NCBI GenBank assembly: GCA_020725115.1
Contig: DYFR01000020.1
Location: 1-64,000 of the forward strand
Direction of reading: 5' to 3'
Source of the DNA: Thiohalomonas denitrificans
Lineage (GTDB): Bacteria > Pseudomonadota > Gammaproteobacteria > Thiohalomonadales > Thiohalomonadaceae
DNA length: 64,000 nucleotides
The translations under genes were made by a program, and so were the position numbers. The notes beneath the pieces were generated by a model. That model was not told where the DNA came from and ran no database searches. It saw only the letters and a program-made list of their open reading frames with translations. Shown one piece after another: positions 21,498-30,373 of this stretch. How positions within the stretch are numbered: the stretch's first letter is position 1; each line of letters opens with the position of its first letter.

Positions 21498-21751
21498 ACA
21501 CCACCAGCGCCACGGCCCGCGCCATATCGCTCAACGGCATGGTCCGCAATGCCCTGCAACAGTATTTCCATGATCTGGACGGCCACGAGCCGAACGATCT
21601 GTATCAGCTGCTGCTCACCGAAGTGGAACGCCCGCTGCTGGAAGCCGTGATGCATTACGCCCAGGGCAACCAGACCCGCGCCGCCCAGGCGCTCGGCATC
21701 AACCGCGGCACCCTGCGCAAGAAGCTCAAGCAGTACGGCCTAGACAACTAA
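21494..21751 (+). CDS. fis: DNA-binding protein Fis
   Basis: Nucleoid-associated, DNA-bending regulator of rRNA promoters and recombination. The 85-residue protein has the carboxy-terminal helix-turn-helix [20 protein letters not shown] and is slightly shorter than the 98-residue E. coli protein at the amino end. Translationally coupled to dusB. A gammaproteobacterial marker, supporting the taxonomic reading. Confidence 0.97.
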   Translation: MNTTSATARAISLNGMVRNALQQYFHDLDGHEPNDLYQLLLTEVERPLLEAVMHYAQGNQTRAAQALGINRGTLRKKLKQYGLDN

Positions 21752-21760
21752 TTCCAACAC

Positions 21761-21841
21761 CTAACGCAGAGGCGCGGAGACGCAGAGAACGCAGAGAAAA
21801 CCTCTCTTTTGTTATCTCTGCGCCTCTGCGTCTCTGCGTTG
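21761..21841. repeat. CGCAGAG-type intergenic palindrome
   Basis: Clearest copy of the family: the left arm has four units at about 8-nt spacing (CGCAGAGG, CGCGGAGA, CGCAGAGA, ACGCAGAG), and the right arm is the complement (CTGCGCCTCTGCGTCTCTGC). Lies between fis and purH. Confidence 0.95.
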
Positions 21842-21864
21842 GATTTTTTGATAAGGACACAACA

Positions 21865-23424
21865 ATGAACAAGATCCAACGGGCGCTGCTCAGCGTCTCC
21901 GACAAGACCGGCATCGTGGAATTCGCCCGTGCGCTTTCCGCCCAGGGCGTGGAACTGCTGTCCACCGGCGGCACCTGCAAGCTGCTGGCGCAGAACGGCG
22001 TGCCGGTGATCGAGGTGTCCGATCACACCGGCTTCCCGGAGATGATGGACGGCCGCGTCAAGACACTGCACCCGAAGATCCACGGCGGCATCCTCGGCCG
22101 CCGCGGCACCGACGACGCGGTGATGGCGCAGCACGGCATCAAGCCCATCGACCTCATCGTGGTGAACCTGTACCCGTTCGAGCAGACCGTGGCCAAGCCC
22201 GACTGCTCGCTGGAGGACGCCGTGGAGAACATCGACATCGGCGGCCCCACCATGCTGCGCGCCGCGGCGAAGAACCACAAGGACGTCACCGTGGTGGTGG
22301 ATGCCGCCGACTACGCCACCGTGCTGGACGAGATGAAGCAGAACGGCGGCGCCACCTCGCACGCCACCCGCTTCTCCCTGGCCATCAAGGTGTACGAACA
22401 CACCGCGCGCTACGACGGCGCCATCGCCAACTGGTTCGGCCGCCTGCTGGGCGAGAACAAGGTCGATTTCCCGCGCACCATCAACCTGCAATACAAGAAG
22501 GTGCAGGAGATGCGCTACGGCGAGAACCCGCACCAGAAGGCCGCCTTCTACGTCGAGCACACCCCGGAGGCCGGCAACGTGGCCAGTGCGCGCCAGCTGC
22601 AGGGCAAGGAACTGTCCTACAACAACATCGCCGACACCGACGCCGCCCTGGAATGCGTCAAGCAGTTCCCGGAAGGCCCGGCCTGCGTCATCGTCAAGCA
22701 CGCCAATCCCTGCGGCGTGGCCATCGGCAACAACCTGCTCGACGCCTACGAGCGCGCCTACCAGACCGATCCGGAATCCGCCTTCGGCGGCATCATCGCC
22801 TTCAACGGCGAGCTGGACGGCGATACCGCCAGGGTGATCGTCGAGCGCCAGTTCGTGGAAGTGATCATCGCGCCGAAGGTCTCCGCCGCCGCCGTGGAGG
22901 CCGTGGCCGCCAAGAAGAACGTGCGCCTGCTGGAGTGCGGCCAGTGGCCGGCGACCGCCGCCCAGCGCCTGGACTTCAAGCGCGTCACCGGCGGCCTGCT
23001 GCTGCAGGATGCCGACCTGCTGCTGTCCGGCGAGATCAAGGTAGTGAGCAAGCGCCAGCCCACGGCCCAGGAAATGGAAGACCTGCTGTTCGCCTGGCGC
23101 ATCGCCAAGTACGTCAAGTCCAATGCCATCGTCTACGGCAAGGACAAGATGACCATCGGCGTCGGCGCCGGCCAGATGAGCCGCATCAACTCCGCCCGCA
23201 TCGCCGCCATCAAGGCCGAACACGCCGGCCTTGAAGTGAAGGGCTCGGTGATGGCCTCCGATGCCTTCTTCCCCTTCCGCGACGGCATCGACTCCGCCGC
23301 CAGCGCCGGCATCGCCGCCGTAATCCAGCCGGGCGGTTCCATGCGCGACGAGGAAGTGATCGCCGCCGCCGACGAGCATGGCATGGCCATGGTGTTCACC
23401 GGCATGCGCCACTTCCGTCACTGA
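21865..23424 (+). CDS. purH: Bifunctional AICAR transformylase / IMP cyclohydrolase
   Basis: Last two steps of purine synthesis to IMP. The 519-residue protein has an amino-terminal MGS-like IMP cyclohydrolase domain ([31 protein letters not shown]) and a carboxy-terminal transformylase domain ([38 protein letters not shown]). AAGGA precedes the ATG. In E. coli purH is directly followed by purD; here three unrelated genes separate them. Confidence 0.98.
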   Translation: MNKIQRALLSVSDKTGIVEFARALSAQGVELLSTGGTCKLLAQNGVPVIEVSDHTGFPEMMDGRVKTLHPKIHGGILGRRGTDDAVMAQHGIKPIDLIVVNLYPFEQTVAKPDCSLEDAVENIDIGGPTMLRAAAKNHKDVTVVVDAADYATVLDEMKQNGGATSHATRFSLAIKVYEHTARYDGAIANWFGRLLGENKVDFPRTINLQYKKVQEMRYGENPHQKAAFYVEHTPEAGNVASARQLQGKELSYNNIADTDAALECVKQFPEGPACVIVKHANPCGVAIGNNLLDAYERAYQTDPESAFGGIIAFNGELDGDTARVIVERQFVEVIIAPKVSAAAVEAVAAKKNVRLLECGQWPATAAQRLDFKRVTGGLLLQDADLLLSGEIKVVSKRQPTAQEMEDLLFAWRIAKYVKSNAIVYGKDKMTIGVGAGQMSRINSARIAAIKAEHAGLEVKGSVMASDAFFPFRDGIDSAASAGIAAVIQPGGSMRDEEVIAAADEHGMAMVFTGMRHFRH

Positions 23425-23443
23425 TGGTTCCGCGCCGAACCAT

Positions 23444-23474
23444 AAAAAAGGCCGGTCATCCGGCCTTTTTTTTT
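23444..23474 (+). terminator. Intrinsic terminator after purH
   Basis: AAGGCCGG stem, TCAT loop, CCGGCC and eight T residues, about 20 bases past the stop. Confidence 0.92.
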
Positions 23475-23590
23475 GCCAAAATCCATAAAATTCATCATGA
23501 AAATATGGTAAATATCCCTCCTGTACGCACAGGATTTAGTCAAATTCCACGCCCGTGCGGAAAATAACGACAACCAGGGAGGAGCACACC

Positions 23591-24043
23591 ATGTTTTATT
23601 TTGTCTGGGATTCGAGTCTGGAGACGGGAATCGACATCATCGACACGCAGCACAGGCGCATCGTCGATTACATCAACCATCTGCACGACGCCATCGCCGA
23701 CAAGAGCAAGAGCGATATCGAGCAGGTGCTGAACCAGCTCATCGATTACACGGTCACCCACTTCAGCTTCGAGGAAAGCCTGCAGGAAAAGGCCGGTTAC
23801 GGCCATGTGGAGGCGCACCGCAAGGTGCATGAGGCCTTCACTGCCCGCATCCAGGACTACAAGGCACGCTTCGAACGCGGCGAAGACATTTCCAAGAAGC
23901 TGCTGTCCGACCTGCGCATCTGGCTGACCAACCACATCAAGCAGGAAGACCGCGACTACACCGCCGCAGTCAAGGCTCACCTCAACGGCGACCACGACAA
24001 GGGCTGGCTGTCCAGGACACTGAGCCGCATGTTCGGCGGCTAA
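23591..24043 (+). CDS. Bacteriohemerythrin (second copy)
   Basis: A 150-residue hemerythrin-family protein with the di-iron ligand segments IDTQHRRIVDYINHLHDA, THFSFEESLQ, HRKVHEAF and WLTNHIKQED. A strong GGGAGGAG ribosome-binding site lies eight bases before the ATG; the frame upstream is not used. It has its own region after the purH terminator. Oxygen binding is inferred from the family. Confidence 0.93.
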   Translation: MFYFVWDSSLETGIDIIDTQHRRIVDYINHLHDAIADKSKSDIEQVLNQLIDYTVTHFSFEESLQEKAGYGHVEAHRKVHEAFTARIQDYKARFERGEDISKKLLSDLRIWLTNHIKQEDRDYTAAVKAHLNGDHDKGWLSRTLSRMFGG

Positions 24044-24174
24044 AGGCAGATACAGGAGCAAAGATACAAGATGCAAGGGAATGAGTGCGCTGCGCGCACA
24101 CGGTTGTTTGAAATTCAAACAGTACGCGCGTAGCGAGTTCCTTCCCTTGCATCTTGCCTCTTGTATCTTTTCTC
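24044..24174. repeat. GNNNCAA heptamer palindrome, full element
   Basis: Begins immediately after the bacteriohemerythrin stop as AAGGCAGATACA. The left arm ends GATACAAGATGCAAGGGAA; the core is GAGTGCGCTGCGCGCAC, a small TTTGAAATTCAAA hairpin, then GCGCGTAGCGAGTTCC; the right arm is CCCTTGCATCTTG and CTTGTATCT. It separates convergent genes. Confidence 0.93.
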
Positions 24175-24179
24175 TGTGT

Positions 24180-25544
24180 TCAGTCGCAGCGCCGTTCCAC
24201 CGCCGCCGTTGTCGCCGACTTCACGATGCTGAAGTGATCGCTTACCTCGCCGTGGGCATTGATGAAACGGGCATCGAGGCGCTCACCCTCCACGTCGATC
24301 AGCAGCGCACCCAGTTCACGCAACGACACCGCATGGGCCGGGTGATCGAGCGGGCCGTGATCGAGATTGGCGGTGGAGCCAACCACCGCATAGACGGTAC
24401 CGCCATGGGATACGCGCCCGGCGGGCTTGCGGTAAGGTGTGCCGCGCCCCCCATCCAGAACCATGTCCGGCTGCAGGGTTGTGGAATGACCGTAATGACA
24501 GGTCAGCAGGACGCTGCGCTCGTACATATGGCTGTGTCCGCTCAACACCACATCAACCCCGCCCGCCTCCAGTACCGGCAGGAAATGTGCACGCATATCG
24601 ACCATGCGGCCCCAGCTGTCGCGCCAGCGATCGGAATCATGGGAGCCACGGCTGTAGGGTGGATGATGGAACAGGGCAATGGTCCAGGGCTGACGGTTGG
24701 CCGCCAGATCACGCCGCAGCCACCGCAGCATCATGCTGCGCTCCCCCAGCGCACTGGACTCGGAGTCGAGCACCACCACATGGACGTCGGCATAATCGAA
24801 GGAAAAATAACGCGGGCTGCCCGAGGCCACACCGCCGGCCTCGGCCGCCGCGGGAAAGCTGAAGACACGGGAGAAGGTCCAGCGCCGGGCATCGTGGTTG
24901 CCGTAGACCGGCAGGTAGGGAATGTTGCGCAGCAGATCAGCGTAAGGCTCGAACAGCGCCGACTGGAACTCGTGCGCCTTGCCCGAGTTGTAGGCGTTAT
25001 CGCCGGTAGTCAGCCACAGGTCGAGCGGCGCCCGACCCGAACGGGGATTATTCCCCACCCACTGCAACATGCCATCGCGTACCGCGCGGGATCCCTCGTG
25101 CCACCAGCCGGGGTCGCCCTGTATCCACAGGCGGGCCGCAGCGGCGCTGCCCGGAGCCGGTGCGGTGTGAAACCAGTAATCGGAACCACCGCGATAGACC
25201 GCCGTGTCGCTGCCCACGGCATAGTAATAGCGTGTCGCCGGAAGCAGGCCACTGAGGCGTATTTCATGACCGATGCGCGCCGAGTCCTCGCGCGCCACCT
25301 GCTCCAGCCGCGCGGGGTCGGTACCATAGCGCACCACGCCAATCTCCCGCTGACCACTCTGCCAGCGCAGGGTGATACCCTCGCTGCTCACCATCTGCAG
25401 ATAGGGTTCACGTGGTCCGTCATAGTGACTCTGCCAGGACACCTGCAACAGCCGCCCCGCCCCCACCAGCGCCAGCAGCAGCAACAGGCCGAGCAGCAGA
25501 CGCATGCCCCAGCGGAACAGAAAGGCAGCAGCGGTGGAAGGCAT
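24180..25544 (-). CDS. Membrane-anchored metallophosphoesterase, purple-acid-phosphatase type
   Basis: A 454-residue protein with an amino-terminal membrane helix (MRLLLGLLLLLALVGAGRLL), a fibronectin type III-like domain (about residues 50-130), then a calcineurin-like phosphoesterase domain with all five metal motifs: GDPG, LTTGDNAY, PVYGNHD, ALFHHPPYS and LSGHSHMYER. The order resembles plant/bacterial purple acid phosphatases. It acts outside the cytoplasm, and the substrate is unknown. The ATG at 25544 is chosen for the AGGAG six bases upstream. It is transcribed divergently from the LTA-synthase-like gene. Confidence 0.88.
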   Translation of the reverse strand: MPSTAAAFLFRWGMRLLLGLLLLLALVGAGRLLQVSWQSHYDGPREPYLQMVSSEGITLRWQSGQREIGVVRYGTDPARLEQVAREDSARIGHEIRLSGLLPATRYYYAVGSDTAVYRGGSDYWFHTAPAPGSAAAARLWIQGDPGWWHEGSRAVRDGMLQWVGNNPRSGRAPLDLWLTTGDNAYNSGKAHEFQSALFEPYADLLRNIPYLPVYGNHDARRWTFSRVFSFPAAAEAGGVASGSPRYFSFDYADVHVVVLDSESSALGERSMMLRWLRRDLAANRQPWTIALFHHPPYSRGSHDSDRWRDSWGRMVDMRAHFLPVLEAGGVDVVLSGHSHMYERSVLLTCHYGHSTTLQPDMVLDGGRGTPYRKPAGRVSHGGTVYAVVGSTANLDHGPLDHPAHAVSLRELGALLIDVEGERLDARFINAHGEVSDHFSIVKSATTAAVERRCD

Positions 25545-25596
25545 GGGAACTCCTGGGGACAGTGACGGGTCATTATTCGGGTCAAGGGGCCTATGG

Positions 25597-25602
25597 TACA
25601 AT
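25597..25602 (+). promoter_or_regulatory. Possible -10 box (TACAAT) for the LTA-synthase-like gene
   Basis: TACAAT lies 40 bases upstream of the start codon in the 98-bp divergent gap. No clear -35 box is at the right distance, so this rests on the -10 alone. Confidence 0.4.
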
Positions 25603-25642
25603 GCCCGGCCTTGTTTGACCCGCGCCACCCTGCACACACCCC

Positions 25643-27649
25643 ATGCATAAACTTCCCCGCCTGCCGCGTTTTCTCGCCCTCGCCACACTGCTCTACGTCG
25701 GCATATTCAGCCTGCTGCGGCTCGGCTTCTGGCTTTATTTCGACAGCCCCAACGATCCCCTGCCCGGCGGCGAACTGCTGACCGCGCTCTACCTCGGCCT
25801 CAAGTTCGACCTGCGCCTGGCGCTGATCATGCTGCTGCCGCTGTTCCTGCTGGGCTGGCTACCCTGGCTGAGCCCGTTCCGCCGGCGCGCGCTGCGCCTG
25901 TTCTGGGTCGGCTATCTGACCCTGGCCGGGATGGCGATACTGCTGTTCTACATGGTCGACTTCGGCCATTTTGCCTACCTGCAGACACGCCTCGATGCCA
26001 GCGCCCTGCGCTTCATGAAGAACCTGGATATCTCGCTGCAGATGGTGTGGGAGAGCTATCCGGTGGTGACGCTGACGCTGGTACTGATCGCCGGCAGCAC
26101 CCTGCTGGCCTGGATGTTGAACATCCTGGTGCTGCGCTGCGCCGCCGCCTCGGCCCCGCAACTGGACTGGAAACGCCGCAGCGCCACCGCCCTGCTCACC
26201 GCCGTCCTGCTGCTGGGCGGCCTGTACGGCAAATTCTCCTACTACCCGCTGCGCTGGAGCGATGCCTTTTCGGGCAACCACGCCTTTGCCGCCCAGGTCA
26301 CCTTCAACCCCCTGCTGTATTTCGTCGATACCGTGCGCAACGGCGGCGGCGTGGTCTACGACACCGAACTGGTGCGCGCCCATTACGACGAAATGGCAAC
26401 CTGGCTCGGCGTTACTGACCCGAACCGGGAAAGCCTCGATTTTCGCCGCCACTACACCCCGACGGAGACACCCGCCACCCCGCCCAACGTGGTGATCGTG
26501 ATCCTGGAGTCCTTCGCCAGCTACAAGGCGGGCCTGTCCGGCAATCCGCTCAACCCGACCCCCCATGTCGATGCGCTGGCAAACAACGGCTATTTCTTCG
26601 AAAACTTCTATACCCCGCAGACCGGCACCGCGCGTTCGGTGTTCTGCGCCATCACCGGCATTCCCGATGTGGAAACCGCGGGCACCTCGACGCGCAATCC
26701 GCGCATCGTCGAGCAACACACCCTGTTCAACAGCTTCGACGGCTACGAGAAATTCTACTTTCTCGGCGGCAGCGCCAGCTGGGGCAATATCCGCGGCCTG
26801 CTCAGCAACAACATCGCCGGGCTGAACATCTACGAGGAAGGCAGCTACAGCGCGCCGCGCGTGGATGTATGGGGCATCTCCGACCTGGATCTGTTCCGCG
26901 AGGCCGACCAGGTGCTGCGTGCACAGAAAAGCCCCTTCATTGCAGTGATCCAGACCTCGGGCAATCATCGCCCCTACACCATTCCGGACGACAACGCCGG
27001 TTTCGAACTGCAGCACCCCAGCCACGATGAACTGCAGCGTTACGGCTTCCAGTCGGTGGAGGAGTACAACGCCTACCGCTTCATGGATCACAGCGTCGGC
27101 CAGTTCATGCAACTGGCGCGCGAGGCGGGTTACTTCGACAACACGATTTTTGCCTTCTTCGGCGACCACGGCATCACCGGCTTTGCCGGCGAGCACGCCC
27201 CCAAGGCCGATACCCAGCTCGACTTCGGCAGCAACCGCGTCCCCTTCATCATCCACGCGCCGCACCTGCTGCCCGAACCGCGCCACTACACCCTGCCCGC
27301 CGGCGAGGCCGACGTAATGGCCACCCTGACCGCCCTCGCCGGCCGCCCCCACATCAACACCACCCTGGGGCGCAACCTGCTGGACGGCGCCCTCAACGGT
27401 GAACCGCATGCATTCAAGATCATCCCTTCCACGCCGCCGCGCATCGGACTCATCGGTGAGAAATTCTATTTCCAGATGATCGCCGACGGCAGCCTCAGGC
27501 AACTGCACCGCATCCATGGCGAAAATCCGCGCGACGACATCCTCGCGCAGCACCCGGACATCGCGGAACGGATGGAACGCATGACCCGCGCCTATCACGA
27601 AACCGCCAAATACATGCTGTATCACAATAAACCAGTTGCTAGGGACTAG
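25643..27649 (+). CDS. LTA-synthase-family sulfatase-fold membrane protein
   Basis: A 668-residue protein with about five amino-terminal membrane helices within residues 1-200 and a large extracytoplasmic alkaline-phosphatase/sulfatase-fold domain. Motifs: VVIVILESFASYKAGLSG (metal-binding glutamate), FYTPQTGTARSVFCAITG (candidate nucleophile threonine), and AFFGDHGITGF (metal-binding DH). The family moves phosphoglycerol or phosphoethanolamine head groups to glycans or lipids; in a Gram-negative the likely acceptor is a periplasmic glucan or lipopolysaccharide, not teichoic acid. The final Arg-Asp and the stop codon are supplied by the GGGACTA repeat array that follows. Confidence 0.88.
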   Translation: MHKLPRLPRFLALATLLYVGIFSLLRLGFWLYFDSPNDPLPGGELLTALYLGLKFDLRLALIMLLPLFLLGWLPWLSPFRRRALRLFWVGYLTLAGMAILLFYMVDFGHFAYLQTRLDASALRFMKNLDISLQMVWESYPVVTLTLVLIAGSTLLAWMLNILVLRCAAASAPQLDWKRRSATALLTAVLLLGGLYGKFSYYPLRWSDAFSGNHAFAAQVTFNPLLYFVDTVRNGGGVVYDTELVRAHYDEMATWLGVTDPNRESLDFRRHYTPTETPATPPNVVIVILESFASYKAGLSGNPLNPTPHVDALANNGYFFENFYTPQTGTARSVFCAITGIPDVETAGTSTRNPRIVEQHTLFNSFDGYEKFYFLGGSASWGNIRGLLSNNIAGLNIYEEGSYSAPRVDVWGISDLDLFREADQVLRAQKSPFIAVIQTSGNHRPYTIPDDNAGFELQHPSHDELQRYGFQSVEEYNAYRFMDHSVGQFMQLAREAGYFDNTIFAFFGDHGITGFAGEHAPKADTQLDFGSNRVPFIIHAPHLLPEPRHYTLPAGEADVMATLTALAGRPHINTTLGRNLLDGALNGEPHAFKIIPSTPPRIGLIGEKFYFQMIADGSLRQLHRIHGENPRDDILAQHPDIAERMERMTRAYHETAKYMLYHNKPVARD

Positions 27650-27782
27650 GGACTAGGGACTAGGGACTAGGGACTAGGGACTAGGGACTAGGGAATGTAC
27701 TCGCTACGCTCGCGCCTTATCGATAACAACGTGCGCGCAGCGCACTCCTTCCCTAGTCCCTAGCCCCTAGCCCCTAGCCCCT
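27640..27782. repeat. GGGACTA heptamer array forming a long palindrome
   Basis: The left arm is about eight perfect tandem heptamers (AGGGACT); the right arm is CCCTAGTCCCTAG followed by CCCCTAG units. The core holds TACTCGCTACGCTCGCGCC and GTGCGCGCAGCGCACTCC, the same core as the element at 24044 but in reverse orientation. The stop codon of the preceding gene lies inside the second heptamer. Confidence 0.95.
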
Positions 27783-27815
27783 GACTTTCAACAAACGAAC
27801 AACAAGGGCACACAA

Positions 27816-29108
27816 ATGAACGTACTGGTGATCGGCAGCGGCGGGCGCGAGCACGCCCTGGCCTGGAAGGCGGCGCAGTCGCCGCGCGTAACGAAGGTGT
27901 TCGTGGCCCCCGGCAACGCCGGTACGGCACGCGAGTCCAAGCTGGAGAACGTCGCCATCAAGGTGGAAGACATCCCCGCCCTGGTGGCCTATGCCCGCGA
28001 CAACGACGTGGCGCTGACCATCGTCGGTCCCGAGGTCCCGCTGGTGCTGGGCGTGGTCGATGCCTTCGAGGCCGCCGGCCTGCGCTGCTTCGGCCCGAGC
28101 CGGGCCGCGGCGCAGCTGGAAGGCTCCAAGGCCTTTACCAAGGACTTCCTCGCCCGCCACCGCATTCCCACCGCCGCCTATGGCAACTTCACCGACCTGG
28201 ATGCCGCCCTGGCCTATGTGCGTGCGCAGGGCGCCCCCATCGTGATCAAGGCCGACGGCCTCGCCGCCGGCAAGGGCGTCATCGTCGCCATGACCCTCGC
28301 GGAGGCGGAGGCGGCGGTGCGCGACATGCTGGCCGGCAATACCTTCGGCGAGGCCGGCCACCGCGTGGTGATCGAGGAGTTCCTTGAGGGCGAGGAGGCC
28401 AGCTTCATCGTCATGGTGGACGGCGAGCACATCCTGCCCATGGCCACCAGCCAGGACCACAAGCGCGTCGGCGACGGCGACAGCGGCCCCAACACCGGCG
28501 GCATGGGCGCCTATTCCCCCGCCCCGGTGGTCACCGCCGAGGTCCACGCCCGCGTCATGCGCGAAGTCATCGAGCCCACCGTGCGCGGCATGGCGGCGGA
28601 AGGCCATCCCTACACCGGCTTCCTCTACGCCGGCCTGATGATCGGCCCCGACGGCGCGCCCAGGGTCATCGAATACAACTGCCGCTTCGGCGACCCGGAG
28701 ACCCAGCCCATCATGCTGCGCCTCCAGTCCGACCTGGTATCCCTGTGCGAGGCGGCGCTGGATCGCCGCCTGGATCAGGTCAGTGCCGAGTGGGACAGCC
28801 GCGCCGCCGTCGGCGTGGTACTGGCCGCCGGCGGCTATCCCGGTGACTACCGCAAGGGCGACGTCATCAGCGGCCTGGATGAGGCCGTGGCCCACGACGC
28901 CAAGGTATTCCACGCCGGCACCGCCGACAGGGACGGCCAGGTGATCACCGCCGGCGGACGCGTGCTGTGCGCCACCGCCCTGGGCGAGAGCGTCGGCGAG
29001 GCCCAGGCCCGCGCCTACCAACTGGCCGGTAAAATCCGCTGGGACGGCCTGTTCTATCGCCGTGATATCGCCTGGCGCGCCATCCGCCGCGAACAGGGGG
29101 AAATCTGA
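27816..29108 (+). CDS. purD: Phosphoribosylamine-glycine ligase
   Basis: Second step of purine synthesis, joining glycine to phosphoribosylamine with ATP. ATP-grasp enzyme of 430 residues: start MNVLVIGSGGREHALAWK, ATP-binding IVIKADGLAAGKGVIVA, signature FGDPETQP, and a carboxy-terminal domain (VGVVLAAGGYPG). AAGGGCACACAA precedes the ATG. Separated from purH by an inserted three-gene block. Confidence 0.98.
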   Translation: MNVLVIGSGGREHALAWKAAQSPRVTKVFVAPGNAGTARESKLENVAIKVEDIPALVAYARDNDVALTIVGPEVPLVLGVVDAFEAAGLRCFGPSRAAAQLEGSKAFTKDFLARHRIPTAAYGNFTDLDAALAYVRAQGAPIVIKADGLAAGKGVIVAMTLAEAEAAVRDMLAGNTFGEAGHRVVIEEFLEGEEASFIVMVDGEHILPMATSQDHKRVGDGDSGPNTGGMGAYSPAPVVTAEVHARVMREVIEPTVRGMAAEGHPYTGFLYAGLMIGPDGAPRVIEYNCRFGDPETQPIMLRLQSDLVSLCEAALDRRLDQVSAEWDSRAAVGVVLAAGGYPGDYRKGDVISGLDEAVAHDAKVFHAGTADRDGQVITAGGRVLCATALGESVGEAQARAYQLAGKIRWDGLFYRRDIAWRAIRREQGEI

Positions 29109-29255
29109 ACCGCGGGCGGCGCAACTGGCCTTCCCCCCCCGGATTTGCGTATCATGCGCAGACCTGTGTGCGCGCAATCGCCGAAACAGCGACATAACGA
29201 ATTCAACCGACACAAAACCAAAGAATCACTTTTCATCTTTTAAGGAGCACACGAA

Positions 29256-30176
29256 ATGTCCGAGAAGCATCCAGTGATCGCGGTCACCGGTTCCTCCGGT
29301 GCCGGCACGACCACGGTCAAGAACGCCTTCGAACACATCTTCATCCGCGAGAGCATCAAGCCGCTGGTGGTGGAAGGCGATTCCTTCCACCGCTACGACC
29401 GCGCCTCCATGAAGAAGGCCCTGGAAGAGTTCGCCAAGAAGGGCAAGAACCTGTCCCACTTCGGCCCCGACGCCAACCACTTCGACCTGCTGGCCGAGAC
29501 CTTCGCCACCTATGCCCGTACCGGCAAGTGCAAGCGCCGCTACTACATCCACAGCGATGCCGAGGCGGTGGAACACAACGCCCGCCTCAACGCCGGCTAC
29601 AAGGCCGGTGAGTTCACCCCGTGGGAAACCATCAGCGACAAGACCGATCTGCTGTTTTATGAAGGGCTGCACGGCGGCGTGGTCGACGGCAAGGTGGACG
29701 TGGCGGCCAACACCGATCTGCTGATCGGCGTGGTACCCATCGTCAACCTGGAGTGGATCCAGAAGATCTTCCGCGACAATGCCCAGCGCGGCTATTCCGC
29801 CGAGGCCATCGTCGACACCATCCTGCGCCGCATGCCGGACTACGTGCACTACATCACGCCGCAGTTCTCCCGCACCGACATCAACTTCCAGCGCGTGCCG
29901 ACGGTGGATACCTCCAACCCGTTCATCGCCCGCGACATCCCGACGCCGGACGAGAGCTTCGTGGTGATCCGCTTCCGCGACCCGGCGAAGTTCAATGTGG
30001 ACTTCCCCTACCTGCTGAACATGATCCCCAACTCGTTCATGTCGCGCCGCAATTCCATCGTGGTACCCGGCGGCAAGATGGGCTTCGCCATGGAACTGAT
30101 CCTCGCGCCGATCATCCACGGCATGATCGAACGCAGCCGCAAGGCCAAGGGCAGCAAGGCCAAGGCCGCGAAATAA
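29256..30176 (+). CDS. prk: Phosphoribulokinase, proteobacterial type
   Basis: Phosphorylates ribulose 5-phosphate to ribulose 1,5-bisphosphate, the committed step that feeds RuBisCO. The 306-residue length and sequence are of the proteobacterial (octameric) class: P-loop VTGSSGAGTTTVKNAF, VEGDSFHRYDR with the catalytic aspartate, LLFYEGLHGG, and VDTSNPFIARDIP. An AAGGAG site precedes the ATG and a terminator follows, so it is monocistronic here. It marks a Calvin-cycle autotroph; RuBisCO is not in the window. Gene is also named cbbP. Confidence 0.97.
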   Translation: MSEKHPVIAVTGSSGAGTTTVKNAFEHIFIRESIKPLVVEGDSFHRYDRASMKKALEEFAKKGKNLSHFGPDANHFDLLAETFATYARTGKCKRRYYIHSDAEAVEHNARLNAGYKAGEFTPWETISDKTDLLFYEGLHGGVVDGKVDVAANTDLLIGVVPIVNLEWIQKIFRDNAQRGYSAEAIVDTILRRMPDYVHYITPQFSRTDINFQRVPTVDTSNPFIARDIPTPDESFVVIRFRDPAKFNVDFPYLLNMIPNSFMSRRNSIVVPGGKMGFAMELILAPIIHGMIERSRKAKGSKAKAAK

Positions 30177-30198
30177 TCTGCTCTAACGGCTGTAACGC

Positions 30199-30224
30199 AA
30201 AAGGCCCGCGCAAGCGGGCCTTTT
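30199..30224 (+). terminator. Intrinsic terminator after prk
   Basis: AAGGCCCGC stem, GCAA loop, GCGGGCC and TTTT. Confidence 0.9.
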
Positions 30225-30252
30225 GCTTTCTACGACACTTACAACACCAAAC

Positions 30253-30370
30253 CAGATACAAGTGACCGCTATCGCCCGATAAATCAGGCTCCCACAACGG
30301 CATTCAAAAACAACACGAGCGTAGCGAGCTCATCCACTTGTATCTTGCAACTTGTATCTTGTATCTCTTC
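30253..30370. repeat. GNNNCAA heptamer palindrome, imperfect
   Basis: The left arm is short (GATACAAGTGA); the right arm is three heptamers CTTGTAT, CTTGCAA, CTTGTAT, with the core motif GAGCGTAGCGAGCTC before it. It lies between prk and the PfkB kinase (convergent genes). Confidence 0.8.
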
Positions 30371-30373
30371 CAG

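Noticed and set aside
27640..27700. CRISPR array or telomere-like repeat for the GGGACTA heptamers
   Set aside because: There are no spacers, and the facing complementary arm shows it is a palindrome of the heptamer family.
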